64,000 nt of DNA from Diphasiastrum complanatum (taxonomy: Eukaryota > Streptophyta > Lycopodiopsida > Lycopodiales > Lycopodiaceae). The translations under genes and the position numbers were made by a program. The stretch covers positions 31,087,907 through 31,151,906 of the forward strand of contig CM055112.1 in assembly GCA_029204225.1 (NCBI GenBank), read 5' to 3'. Below the pieces are notes generated by a model. That model did no database searches. It saw only the letters and a program-made list of their open reading frames with translations, and was not told the origin of the DNA. Positions 48,901 through 60,779 of this stretch are shown here, one piece after another; position 1 is the stretch's first letter; every line of letters begins with the position of its first letter.

Positions 48901-51900
48901 GGTACAAAAGTAAAACCTGAAGACGACACAACAGACTCAAAGTGAAAATCGAATGATGGTAAAGCTTTCGCACTTATTATTTTCAATATATCAGATACAA
49001 AGATTGGACACATATCTAAAGCTAAAACGTCAAAAGACGTTTGGGACATCACGAACTCACTATATGACGTGAGGAACATAACTACTAAGTAACATCTACA
49101 AAGGAAATTCTTCACATTCAAGATGTCTGATGGTGATTCTCTTCAAAGTCACATTAACCAGTTTAAGAATCTCTTGCAACAGATGGCCATTGTCGGATCA
49201 GTCATAGACGATCAAGACACAATTATGACATTGCTTTCAAGCTTCCCCTCTACATATGAGAAATGGGTGATGATCATATCGACACACTCAGATTTCTTAC
49301 TAAAGTTATCACGATGTTGTTGCAAGAAGACAATAGAAGAAGTCAAGACACTTTGTCTACTTCCTCCTCTCAGGTTCTATATGTCAACAAAGGCTCTAAG
49401 CGATAGAAGCAGAAAAGCTCCAAGAAGGATGCAACGAATCAGAAGCTGACTCAAAGTCAAGTACAATCATCAAATCCACAGTGGAAGAAGAAGATGTTTT
49501 GCAGGTATTGCAAGCGCAATAACCATGAGATCAAGGATTGTCGAATTCTTTAAGAGAAGAATGCAGCCTAGCAACCTGATCAACAAGCAAACACAGTTTC
49601 ATCATCTCTCTAGGTTGAAGTGGACAAAGGTGCATGCATGGTCAAAGACCAAAGTGCATTTTTGGATGATACTCAACACATGACCAATCAATGTGAGATT
49701 TTCAACTCCTACATGTCTTACAGCATGAAGAAATCTGTCCATCTTTGTGACAATAGTACTCACACTATTGAAGGTGAAGGTACTGTAAGATTGCGATTCC
49801 ACCACAATTAATTCAAACTACTATTAAAGGCCTTATATGTTCCTAAACTCTCTACAAATCTGTTATCAGTAAGTAGAATTACAAAATTAGGTCATAAGGA
49901 AGAATTTGAATCTGATCAATGCAAAATTATGTATAGCAGTAATAAGATCCTTACACTCGGCAAGAGGCAGAGTGACTTATATAGATTGACACATTGTTAT
50001 TCTGAGTCTAGTCAAGCTTGAAAACCTCTGTTCTAGTCAATAAAGCATTACTATGGCATCATCGCTTAGGACAATTGAATTATGCATATGTTTTGAACAT
50101 GTCCAGACAATTTATGGTTTTTGATCTCGACTATCCTTTTGGTAAGGTCGATCTCCATGTCTGTCATAGCTGCATCTTTGGAAAGCAGGCTAGGATTCCT
50201 TTTAGATCAAACCATAGGCATGCAAACAAAGGTCTATTAGATGTTGTTCATATAGATATATGTGGACCTATGCAAACTCCTTCATTGCTAGATGCAAAAT
50301 ATTTCATTACTTTTATTGACGAATTCTCCAATAGAACAACTGTTTATTTCATTAAACGAAAGTCAGAGGCTTTCATAAAATTCAGACAATTCAAAGAGCA
50401 TGTTGAGAATCAAACTGGCAAACAAATCAAAACACTGAGGTCAGATAACGAGAGAGAATACATCTCCACAGAATTCAAGAGTATTGCCTTAACAATGACA
50501 TTGAGCAACAATACATTACCTCCTATTTGCCTCAGTCAAATGGTCTTGCTGAGAGAAAGAACATAACCTTAGTTGAATCGGCAAAGTGCATGTTATCACA
50601 TGCGACACTTCCAAAGTCCTTATGGGCTAAAGCTATTTCAACAACAGCTTATATTCAGAACATATGTCCTACTAAAGGTCTCTCGGACAAAACACCATTC
50701 GAAGTTTGGACAGGTACCAAATCTTCTTTATCAAACCTATGAGCTTTTGGATGTATTGCTTTTGCGTAGATACCTCTTGATCTCAGGATGAAGCTCAACT
50801 TCCAGAGTATCAAATGTATTTTCATCAGCTACACTACTTCAAATCAAGCCCACAAGTTGTTCGATCCCATCAAGTTGAAGATATTCACTAGCCGAGATGT
50901 CAACTTCATCAAAGATCAGTTTCAAGACCTCAAAGGAAAAGGCAAAGCCCACATAGTTGACTCTTTGGTTTTATCCAACACATCGAACTTTCCAGTTCTT
51001 CAGTCGACTATTCCCATTGAAGGTCCAAGCTCTTCTACTTTTGATGAACAACAAATCAACGGCGAATCAAAACATGATGATGTTGCAATTTAGCAACTAC
51101 AGTATGATGTAAATGATCAACTTCCTCTATTACCCAGAAGATTTTCAAGAGCAAGCAAACCACCCAAACGGTATATCGACGAGTCTGTAGCCTACCTTGT
51201 TCAAGAATCGACATCTGTACAAGAGGCACTCAGTCAACCTGGCTCAGATCTATGGAAAGAAGCTATGTATAAAGACTATTCATCTCTTATCAAGAACCAG
51301 ACATGGACAATTGTCGAATTACCTGCTAGCAGAAACGTAGTTGATTGCAAATCGATTTTGAAAGTCAAGTACAATGTAGATGGAATCATGAACATGAGAA
51401 CATCATGACTTGTCGCCAGAGGATTTTTTCGGGTATACAACGTCGATTACACTGAGACCTTCAGTCTAGTAGTCAAGCATTCTTCTATTCGACTTTTGCT
51501 GTCATTTGCCGTTGCAGCATATTTGGAAATACATCAAATGGATGTACAGACAACACATCTCAAAGGAGTGATCGAAAAAGACATTTACATGGTGCAACCC
51601 AAAGGTTATATTATCGAGGGTAAACACAATCATGTGTGTGAACTCCATAAGGCACTTTATGGCTTGAAGCAATATGCTCAAGCATGGTTTCAAAGGATCA
51701 ATATTTTCCTTATTGATCACGGCTACACAACTAGCTCTTCAGATTCAAATGTTTACTTCAAAGTAGTGCAGCAGTCATTTATCATTATCACTTTATATGT
51801 GGATGATACATTGCTTTTCAACAACAGTACTGATCTGATAAAAGAAGCCAAGACAATGCTATATTCCGAATTCGACGTGACCGATCTGGGCAAAGCTCAT

Positions 51901-51918
51901 TATTCTCCTTCTTACTAA
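48840..51918 (+). mobile_element. Ty1/copia fossil, gag to RT
   Basis: Plus-strand gag remnant (KMSDGDSLQSHINQFKNLLQ, LLSSFPSTYEKWVMIIS), zinc-knuckle trace near 49500, GAG-pre-integrase (ALLWHHRLGQLNYAYV near 50050), integrase (HIDICGPMQTPSLLDAKYF near 50250-50300, LRSDNEREYIS, SNGLAERKNITL) and RT (EIHQMDVQTTHLKGVIEKD, CELHKALYGLKQYAQAWF, LYVDDTLLF). Part order is normal for copia. It has several breaks, is flanked by partial LTR-like repeats, and belongs to a family different from the Copia at 32703-39132. Confidence 0.85.
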
Positions 51919-52070
51919 TTGACTAATCGGTTTTAATCCTCATCCATTGTTTATCCAGTTCTGCGAATTTTCCCATGTCTTTACATAGTTTGCAGATTTA
52001 CAAGTGTTTTTACACAGTCTGTAGAAATACACGGAGTTTGACAATAGTGTCGCATTTTCTCTCTCTACAA
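51906..52070 (-). repeat. right arm of ~160 bp inverted repeat
   Basis: Reverse-complement partner of 47967-48126. It directly follows the RT remnant of the Copia fossil and directly precedes the right LTR-like copy. Confidence 0.88.
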
Positions 52071-52077
52071 TCCAGAC

Positions 52078-52530
52078 ATTTGTCGCCTGTCAGGAATCTT
52101 ATGTGAAAATGCAGTGTCACCTTTTTTGCATTTTTCGCTTGTCAGGAATTGTGAGTTAAATATGCATAGTCGCATTTTTCACACTTGTCAAGGTGCCTCA
52201 AATGTTAAGAAAATGATTCTGGAAAAGTGTGGGGCTACTCTAAATGAGATTTAGGGACACTGTTGGGTTTTTTTCGCAAAAAGCCAACATTGTCACCTGT
52301 TTGCGACACTACCGCATGTGGCAGCTTTAGTTCATTTCTGCAGAGTGACAGTTTTAGTTCATTTATGCAAACTGTTTATGGCCAATTTATGCAGACAGAC
52401 TATTTGTGGCCAATTTTCACCACTTATCAGCAGTCAATTTTTGAGAAGGAACTAGATGAATGCCAGTGGAAACCAACCAACTGACAATCACATTTGACAA
52501 TCTAATTACTTAGTATAAATTAGTTGTTCA
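52078..52530 (+). repeat. LTR-like direct repeat, right copy
   Basis: Partner of 48447-48900, with two rather than three of the ~50 bp subrepeats and a small internal duplication (TTTATGCA.AC.G.CTATT...GGCCAATT) absent from the left copy. Confidence 0.75.
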
Positions 52531-52756
52531 TACATCTCTTTTCAAGATCTAAAATGTTATTGAGAATTGTGAAGGGGTTGAGTGTTATTGCATGACGCTT
52601 CCTGCGCTATTATCAAGCAGATCATTCACAATCAAAAAGTATTGTTGTTAGCTCTCTATCAAGCTTTCAAGCTTAAACTCTCTTGAGCATTCTAGCTTAG
52701 TCTTTAGAGATTTATTTTAGAGTTGCTATTACGCTATTACTATTACATTGCCTTAA

Positions 52757-53398
52757 AATGAATGTTAGTAATGAACTTCTAAAGGAACTTGCATCTTGTA
52801 CCTCAGCCAAGGAGGCTTGGAACTCCTTAAAGGGGATTTATGAATCCAAAAATACCTCTAGAGTGCTTATGTTAAGAAATAGAGTTCTTCAAAGAATTAG
52901 AAGGAGTGATGAGAGTGCTCAAGCGTATGTCTTGAAAATAAAGTCTCTCAATAAATAACTTTCCATCATAAGTGAGGGTATTCAAGATGATGAGCTTGTT
53001 CAAATCATTTTGAATGGTCTTGGAGATGAGTTCTCCAATCTTGTACAAAGCTTTGCTATTCAAGATGCTCTACCTTATATTGACAAGCTCCATAGTGTGC
53101 TTGTGGCCGAGGAGAGTAGAATCCTTCATGTCAAGTAAAGGATTGGTTCCTTATGATTGCATGGTGGTGATGAGAAGGTCAACTTCTCAAATAAAGGAAA
53201 GGCAAAGTCCAAGAAGAAGATCCAGTCGAGGGAGACCAAGAATGATGATCAACCATCAAGCTCCAAAGGTGGAAAGAAGAACAAAGTCAAACTCATGTGC
53301 TTCTTTTGTGGAAAGAAGGGGCACATTGCAGCCGAGTGTTACAAGAAAAAGAATGCACAAGGAGAGAGCAAACAAGGCAACCTCACCCCTTTTTGAGG
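52757..53398 (+). mobile_element. Ty1/copia fossil, gag only
   Basis: Plus-strand gag remnant starting MNVSNELLKELASCTSAKEA, with SLKGIYESKNTSRVLMLRNR and a zinc knuckle CFFCGKKGHIAAECYKKK. Close in wording to the gag of the Copia at 32703-39132 (NVTNELLKEVGKC, CFYCGIKGHFANEC), so same or sister family. Broken; followed by no pol of its own. About 200 bp before it looks like leader sequence. Confidence 0.82.
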
Positions 53399-53577
53399 AT
53401 CGGACTTCAGCAGTTTGTTCAAGATGCTCATTGCGTGAATGTTTTTAAGGCTGAGCATTAAAAATCTAACACCCCCCCTTAATGTATATCCCGAAAAACT
53501 TTGATCTTAAGATTTAACATTAACTTTATATTCGATAGGAACTGGCTGAGTGAACTAGTCGAATATGCAAGGTCTGG

Positions 53578-55690
53578 TCATGTGCAGATCATTGCGTATA
53601 TCAGTGAGCCAATGATGGAGTGAAACAAATATTGCTTCATTTTCTCTTTTTCTACCTCAGTTCGAAGATATTGTTCCTTTGATAGCTTTAGTCCAGAGTC
53701 AAGTAGAAAGTATCTCAATTTGTAGTTGGCTATTCCATACTTTTCCAAAACAGCGGTGAGATAACTTTGCTGACTGATAAAAATCAGTTTGCTGGGTGGT
53801 TTTCGGAATATTTCGATTCCGAGACAATAGTGGGCTGGACCCATATCAGTCATTTTGTACTCCTGGGCCAGCATGCATATTGTATCCTTCATCAGATTTA
53901 GATTGTTATTGCAAAATAGAGTATCATCTACATAAAGAGTGATGATGATGAAGAAATCTGATACAGACTTGAAGTACACATTCGAGTATGCTAAGTTTGG
54001 ATTGAAACCATTCTTGATTAGAAATGCATTGATTTACTAAAACTAGGCTTTGGGTGACTGTTTCAGCCATAGAGAGCCTTGTGTATTTTGCATACAAAGG
54101 TGTTGTTGTTTAACCTTCAGTTTGTATCCCTCTGGCTACAACATATAAATTTAATCTTCGATGATTCTGTTGAGGAAAGCGGTCTAGACATCCATTTGAT
54201 GGACTTCAAGATCTCCTGTGCTACAAAGGAGAGTAGTAGTCAGATTGAAGCATGCTTGACAACTGGGTTGAAGGTTTCAGAATAACCCAGATCTAGGGAA
54301 TAGACTTTGGCGATGAGTCTGGCTTTGTAGCGATTTAGCCTTCCTTCATCATCATACTTCGTCTTGAATATCAATTTGCATGGAATCAGATTTTGATTCT
54401 TTGGCAGCTCTGTGACTGTCCATGTTTGATTCTCTATGAGAGAATCGAATTTGGTGTCCACATCGCTGCTTTCCACTGGTCAACATCAGACGTAGACATT
54501 GCCTCTGAAACAATCGTTGGTTGCTGTACAAAGTAACAAGCTGCATCATACATAAATCAAGATGGAGGTTGTCTGGATTGGTTCAATCTAGGTTGAACTT
54601 CGACTCTCTGATGTGATTCGACCCGTTGAGATTTTGAATCATTGTTAGAATCAATATCGCGATCGGAATCTGGTTGTTCGATCATTTACAAGATTTGTCA
54701 AGAATGGTGCAGCCATCTGTATCAAATTTGACCCTCCATCTTGAATCAGTAATTTTGCTAACTGAGAGCAAATTTTTGGTCAGATTTGGAATGTGGAGAA
54801 CGTTGACTTCACCTTTATGAAATTCAATTTTGACTATTTATTTACACTCGATGGAATGAGATGAGTTGTATCCTAGTTGCACAACTCGAGAGTGGGTGAA
54901 TGACTTGTAGTCTTTGAACTAGTCGCGATGGTGAGTCATATGTGAGTCTAGATACTAGGAATCAATATCCTGTTTTTCTCCAACTTTGGTCATGAAAGCT
55001 ACTTCATCTACTTCCTATTGTTGGATTGAGTGACTGGTCGAAGCAGAATTTTCTTGCTCTTGGAACTGCTTCTTCTTTTCGTTGCTGTACTTCAAAGTTC
55101 GGGAGTCCTTTTTTTCTTGAATATGAACTTCTGAATTTTTGAATATAGAGCTTGAGGATCCGATTCTAAGCATGAGGAGGATGTAGTTCTTCTGATTCAT
55201 TCTTGTAGAAGCATAGAATTACTCTTGATAGAGTGAGATGCTTACGGGTTGAAATTGCCATAAGCCAATTTTTGTAGGCTTCAGGTAGACTCAATAATAG
55301 AGTCATGACGACATTGGAATCTTCTATGATTGAGCCAGTTGTAGTCATCTGCTCCATAAGGTTTTTGAAAGTGTTGAGGTGACTCAAAACACTATCTGTG
55401 TCAGATCTTCTCAGGGTGAAAAATTTCTTCCTCAAGTGGAGTTTGGAAGTGACATCTATGATATCATAAAGAGTTGCTAGAATGCCCCATGCATTCTTAG
55501 CAGTCTGAACAACATGTATGTGACTGATTTGGGTGTTCTTAATGTTGCGAGTGATCATGGAAAAAGCCTTGCCATCTCTCAGTCTCCATTTGATGGCTGC
55601 GTCACCTTCTGGTTTGAATTCTGTGCCATCAACGATGTCCCACAATTTTCTAGCTAGTAGTATGATTTGAACTTTCAAAGATGGTAGTTA
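53578..55690 (-). mobile_element. Ty1/copia fossil, minus strand, gag and RT
   Basis: Minus-strand gag (AKNAWGILATLYDIIDVTSK, LHLRKKFFTLRRSDTDSVLS near 55400-55500) and RT (WTVTELPKNQNLIPCKLIFK near 54400, ITLYVDDTLFCNN near 53930, AHYCLGIEIFRKPPSKLIF near 53800). Wording is close to the plus-strand fossil at 48840-51918, so the two are related copies in opposite orientation. It has several breaks; integrase was not seen. Confidence 0.82.
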
Positions 55691-55899
55691 TCTCCATCGA
55701 GTGTGTCGAAGCAAGATCAGAAGTTATTAATCTCAGTTTTGTGGGGATAAAAGTGAATTTGATCATGAAATTTATGTAGTGAATCAACCTAATCCTAGTT
55801 GGAGTACTCAGGGGGGTTTGATGAGGTTGCTTATTGATATTATTTTGGTATGCTTTTTGTCTTTGATTACTTGATGGTTCGGAATTTGGATAACTCACA

Positions 55900-56935
55900 T
55901 TTTGGTTAAGAATCTAGTTTGAGAAATATTCTTAAGATCCGATATGTCCAGGATGGGGAAGATTTTAGAATGATTTCCTATATCTTTTCTAAGTTATGTA
56001 TTAGACATAAAATCAAGTATACTTTAGGAATTTAGTATCATTTAGATTCCAGAAAATTATGATTGATGAATCATAAGAATCTAACTATTTGTGATTGACG
56101 GATCATAAATATTAATCAGAGGACAATTAGAAAATACATTGATTCTTAAATATGAGGAGCAATTTCCAGTCTATTAAAATGGTTGAGATTTCAGATTACT
56201 GATTTGGAAGTCTAAATCTCTTTACTCCAATATCTTATTGAGTCCTATTGGATCTCACAGGCATTTCTTGTAAGTACATTATTTTTGCTTATCGAGAGTT
56301 TTGGTTATTTTAGTGGATTGTATTCTGCTACAGATGAAAGTCTACATGTGTTTGTGTATGGATTCAATCCACGTCTCTGGATTTATAGGAGACAGTTACA
56401 TCTATTGAGATTTAGATGGATTGTTGATTTCTTGCATGTGATGCTATAAATGGGGCTATTAACTCGTTAAAGTAACTACAGTACTTTGGATTGAGTTATA
56501 ATAGTCTGAAACTTGATGGATCTCCTAGGGGATTAAATTTTTGTATTTCAACAACGGAAAGTTATATACAGCTAGCATGCATTCCAATATTGCAGATCAT
56601 ACACATTACAAAACAGAGCATTGCGAAAATCGCTTCTATTGTCAGAACTGAATTTACAACATTCTTTTGAGCGCTATCTATTTCTCAGATCAGCATGTTG
56701 GCACAAGAGAGATGTTCTCTCTCACGAGTAATATGACTAGCTACTACTAATCTGTAAACTCACTCTGGAGCTATCTTGTTTTACAGTTACGTCTGTTCTA
56801 TATCTATGATCTCTTTCCTCTTTTGTTTTTTGTATTCTTCGTTGGTCCTTTCTGTGATCAATCTAGGGAACTGATTAAGTCAAAGCTTTAATCAAAAGAA
56901 ATGCATCGGGCTGAATAAAAATTGATTCTAGTTTC
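55900..56935. other. spacer, no gene seen
   Basis: AT-rich sequence with scattered ATTTAGATTCC/GATTGATGAATCATAA-like phrases. No coding or RNA gene recognised. It may include leader or LTR of the minus-strand Copia fossil. Confidence 0.4.
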
Positions 56936-56999
56936 TTGTCACTATCCCTCCGCGCATCAGCCGCTTTATGCCCATTACTTCACACTACAGACCTTCACA

Positions 57000-57420
57000 T
57001 TTTGCTAAAAGACGCCTTTGTGATTTTAAGGGCAGTGTCGCATTTTCAAGGGCACCTTCGCATTTTTCCGGAAGGCGGAGACAATGTCACTTTTTCGGAA
57101 GAGCAAAAAACCCGACAGTGTTGCTTTTTCTCGAAGGGCGAAAAAGTGCGACATGCCTGAAAAACATTTTTTAAGGCATTTGGAGACCGTGTTGCTTTTT
57201 CCCAAAATGCAAAAAACATGACAGTGTCACTTTTTCTCGAAATGTGACAGTAGGCCAAAAAACATTTCTAAGGCATTTATAAGACAATGTCGCGGCCAGA
57301 ATTATTTTCTGAGTGTTTTGACTTAGTGATGTATTTTCCTCATGACCAAAAATTGCGAACTGTGTGACAAAACGGTTCAAAAATGCAGACTGTGCGAAAC
57401 ATAGTCTGAAATGCAACAGT
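57000..57420. repeat. irregular repeats of GTCGCATTTT type
   Basis: Repeated GTGTCGCATTTTCAAGG, TGTCACTTTTTC and GTGTTGCTTTTTCTCGAA phrases, with two AAAAACATTTYTAAGGCATTT blocks about 115 bp apart. The vocabulary resembles the GTGTCGTC.TTTTTTGC phrases of the LTR-like repeats at 48447 and 52078, so this may be a diverged LTR of the Copia fossil to its left. Confidence 0.55.
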
Positions 57421-57490
57421 TAGGGGAAATACCAGCAAGGAAAGACTAAGAAAAATGCTAAGGCTTTGAAGAATAGAAACTCTTAGTTTC

Positions 57491-58640
57491 TTTAGGAAAA
57501 TATTGAATGCAATGGGAATGGACTATACATTACATCATGCTTGTTCGAAAGATTGCATCTTATATCATGGTGAGTATCGAGGGTTAAAGGCTTGTCTTGT
57601 ATGTGATAGTCCTCGATATTTGAGACAACTTACAAGGAACCACTATGCCATGCAAGGTGTTGCAAGATTTTCCAATAATTCTACAATTGCAACAATTGTT
57701 ATATTGCAAGCAGGGTTTTTAGAAACGTAATTATGTTAAGTAAAATTTGAAAAATATGAGGGTTATTATCCATGCCTTGGAACATTAATAATGCTTGGGT
57801 TGATGTTCCACCGGCCTAAACTGGACAAACTGGTTGCCTGGTGGGTCCCTTAATGATGCCCGACGGTCTTCATCATGGTGCCCGTGGGCCCAAAAGGCTT
57901 GTTTGAAAATTTATTGAAGATTGCACATTAATTGAACGCTCAGGTATTCAAGATTGCACATTAATTGAATATGTAAACCTAAACCTAAACCGTGAGAGCT
58001 ATGTTAGAGGGCACCCCGGGTCTCGGCGGGCATCATTTTTGGACCCGGCGGAGCCCAACGGGCTAAGTTTGTAGAGCCCGGCTAGCTATTCCACTGGACA
58101 ACCCGGTCCAACATTACCAAAGGGTCATTTTTTGTTGATGTTATTATGAGATTTCATATAATTATGTCAATGGTATAGTTATTTTCGTGAAAACAAACAG
58201 TAATTACGTCAATATGACAACCTTGTTGCAAGTCTCTTGTAGAATTTGTGAATTGGCATGCTAGGTATTGTTCTTCGGATGAGAACAAGAGAGTACCCTC
58301 AAATTCTCTTGCATGGAAACACATTGATGGGGTGAACCCCTTTGGAAAAATGTCAAGTACGTAGTCTATTTGGCCAGTGATATATGTTTTTTAAATGAAT
58401 AACATAATGCTCTCAATGTGTTAAAATATAATGTAGGTAGATTTTTTTCTTTGAGAGATTCATGAAAGTTTTGAAAGATTTTGTCCGTCGTCATAAGGCA
58501 AGTCCAAAGGGATAGTTAGTGCAGGAATCTATGTTTTATGTTATTGAAGTTTTGCTTTAGATAGATCCATCCCCTCCACGAATATGGAATGATGAGGAAA
58601 GCAATGTGGTAAAAGGTGAAAAGCCTCAAGGAATGGGTAG
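57491..58640 (+). pseudogene. CACTA (En/Spm) transposase remnant
   Basis: Plus-strand pieces in the order of a TNP2-type transposase. MDYTLHHACSKDCILYHGEY at 57515-57575 is the HACPNDC..YRGE segment, followed by CLVCDSPRY. NWHARYCSSDENKRVPSN then LAWKHIDGVNPFGKMSS at 58251-58357 match the WH...S.DG....P.D..AWK and DG.NPFG.MS segments, here brought together by loss of the stretch between. SIWPVIYVF follows. FMKVLKDFVRRHKASPKG near 58455-58520 resembles the C-terminal KLK.YVRN.A.PEGS region. An in-frame stop in NPFG..SS-T*SIWP, another after PKG, and a ~480 bp interruption (57725-58200) show it is dead. No CACTA termini were found. Confidence 0.78.
57725..58200. other. insertion or replaced segment within the CACTA remnant
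   Basis: GC-richer block with GGTGGGTCCCTTAATGATGC, GGGCACCCCGGGTCTCGGCG and GGACCCGGCGGAGCCC. It separates two parts of the transposase coding that lie closer in the family. TAATTATGT (57730) and TAATTACGT (58201) lie near its two ends and might be a decayed target duplication. Identity unknown. Confidence 0.4.
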
Positions 58641-59204
58641 TCTTTAAAAATGGACACCTATTTTGAAAAAAAAAAATTTAACCTTCATGCCCTATAACTA
58701 GAGCTATTTATTTTGAAACTTTCCCACTATGACAAGGAGTTTTTCGCCATTACAAGCCCAACAGAGACTTGTATAAATTGTTGTCCAGCTGAAGTATGGG
58801 ACAAGAAACATCATCAGACAATATTTGCTAGGAGAGAGATTAACATCTCTAAGTTGAATTAGACCAAGCCTAAGAAGGTTTGCCTTTGAATAGCCTATGT
58901 TACTACAAAATATTGACATTACCTATTACATCGTTAGGTGACCTTCTTCACCAAGAATGACGTGGTAACTTTGATGATAAACAATTTAGAGAAGTATGTT
59001 AAGATAAGTGGTACAAGCTCTAACTTTTCACAACCAAAAGGATCTCTGGATAATGAAATATGTGGTACTAACCTGCCTTACCTATCATAATGTAAGCGAT
59101 GAAATCTTAAAGGACTATCTCGATTAGATATATCTAAACATGTAAGTTCCCAGCTCACCTTTGTATTTCAATATTATAACATAATATATATGTAGAGCAA
59201 AGAA

Positions 59205-59632
59205 TTTGAGAGCCGCGTATGGTTCACCACGGTTCTCAGAACTGTACAGTGAACTAATATATGGTTCACAGACAATTTAAGCGGGAACTGTGGTGAACTG
59301 TATGATATTAATTTTTTTTAACCTTTCCACCCCCAAAAATAGCCCAAATAAATGCAAAAAAAAGGTCAAAAATGAGGAATATGTGAAATGAGGACAAAAA
59401 ATCTCTGAAATCTGTGAAATTTTTGAAATCATCTGTGAAAGACCATTTGTGAAATTTGTAAAATGAGAACCAAAAATGGCTTGGCAAGGCTTTTGGGTGG
59501 AATTTGGTAACTAATTAAATAATTAATTAACTAATTAATTAAATAGAGAAACCATACCACGGTTCATGAACTATTGTATTGTTAACCCCACGGTTTCTAG
59601 GACCCACGGTTTTGAGAACCGTGGGTTCTATG
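59205..59632. mobile_element. MITE-like hairpin-rich segment (candidate)
   Basis: CACCACGGTTCTCAGAAC near the left end (about 59225-59243) pairs with GTTTTGAGAACCGTGGGTTC near the right end. The right end itself forms a hairpin, ACCCACGGTT/AACCGTGGGT at 59602-59626. The interior is AT-rich with AATTAATTAACTAATTAATT. Size (~430 bp), hairpins and lack of coding fit a MITE; ends and target duplication are not fixed. Confidence 0.45.
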
Positions 59633-59654
59633 ATCTAGATATGCCACATAATCC

Positions 59655-60765
59655 AAATATTAATAAATAAAACTAAACCCCAAACTGCTAATCCTCAACC
59701 TCTTGCACTAAACCCCAAACTCCTTAAACCCAAAACTCCTTAGCCTAGATTCCAAGGCTACCCTAAACCCCTTTTTTAAATCTCTTACCCTAACCGTGGG
59801 CCCCAAAACCTGAACCCCAAGCCTCTTTTTTGAAATTCCAAACTCCTCAATCTAAATACGCCAAACTCCAAACCTTGAAACCCAAGCTCATTACTCTAAA
59901 TCTTTTTCTCTAGATACCTTACCCTAGATCCTCAACTCTCAATTCTATACTATAAACTCAAACCCCATCTTTTTATACTAAACCCTAGACCCTTAACTCC
60001 AAGCTTCTTACCTAGAACCATAAGCTCCAAATTCCTTACCACAACCTCTAAGCTTCATTCTCACAACTCATTTTCCTGTATCCCCTACCCAATATCACGA
60101 AACTCCCTTACCCTTAACCTTAAGCCTTCTCCCTACATCCCTTATCTTAAATTCTAAATTACAAACCCCTTAACACTAAATTCCAAATACATTACCCTAA
60201 ACCCTAACCCCAAAAAATCTTACCCTAAATTGCAACCTCCTTACTATGAACTTAACCTAAACCCTTGAACCAAAACCCTAAATTCTAAATCCCAAACGCT
60301 TTATTTCAAGCCCTAGCTCTTTAGTCCTAAACTCCTTTTCCTAAACCCTACTTCCAAACCCTAAACTTGGAACCTCTTATCCTAAACTTTAAATTCCAAA
60401 CCAAACCTTTTATCTTGAATTATAAACTTCAAACTCTTTATCCTAAGCACTTAGCCCAAAACTTATTACCCTAAATCACAAGCCCCTTAATTCTTTTCAT
60501 TAACCTTGGACTTTAAATCCTAAACCTCAAACCATAAACCCTAAATATCAAACTCCTTATTCTAACCCTAATATTGTAAACTCCAATCTCCTTACTCCTT
60601 TAAATAAACCCCAAATCCCTTATCCCAAATCCAAAATCCCACATATTCTAAATCCATTTTTCTAGATCCCTTATCTAAAGTCGTTGCCCTAAATCCTAAA
60701 CTCCTTACCCTAACTCTAGATCCCTAGATCTCTTATCCTTTGCCCTATACCCTTTTAGCTAGAAC
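59655..60765. repeat. degenerate interstitial telomere-like tract
   Basis: About 1.1 kb almost wholly made of CCCTAAA-like words (ACCCTAAACCCC, ACTAAACCCCAAACTCC, TTACCCTAAACCCTAACCCC), heavily mutated and mixed with AAACTCCTTA. CCCTAAA is the complement of the plant telomere unit TTTAGGG. A short similar patch (ACCCTAAAC, TCCCTAAACC) lies at about 46205-46245. The strand bias is uniform, with the C-rich strand on plus. Confidence 0.85.
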
Positions 60766-60779
60766 ACTCTTTAAATTGT

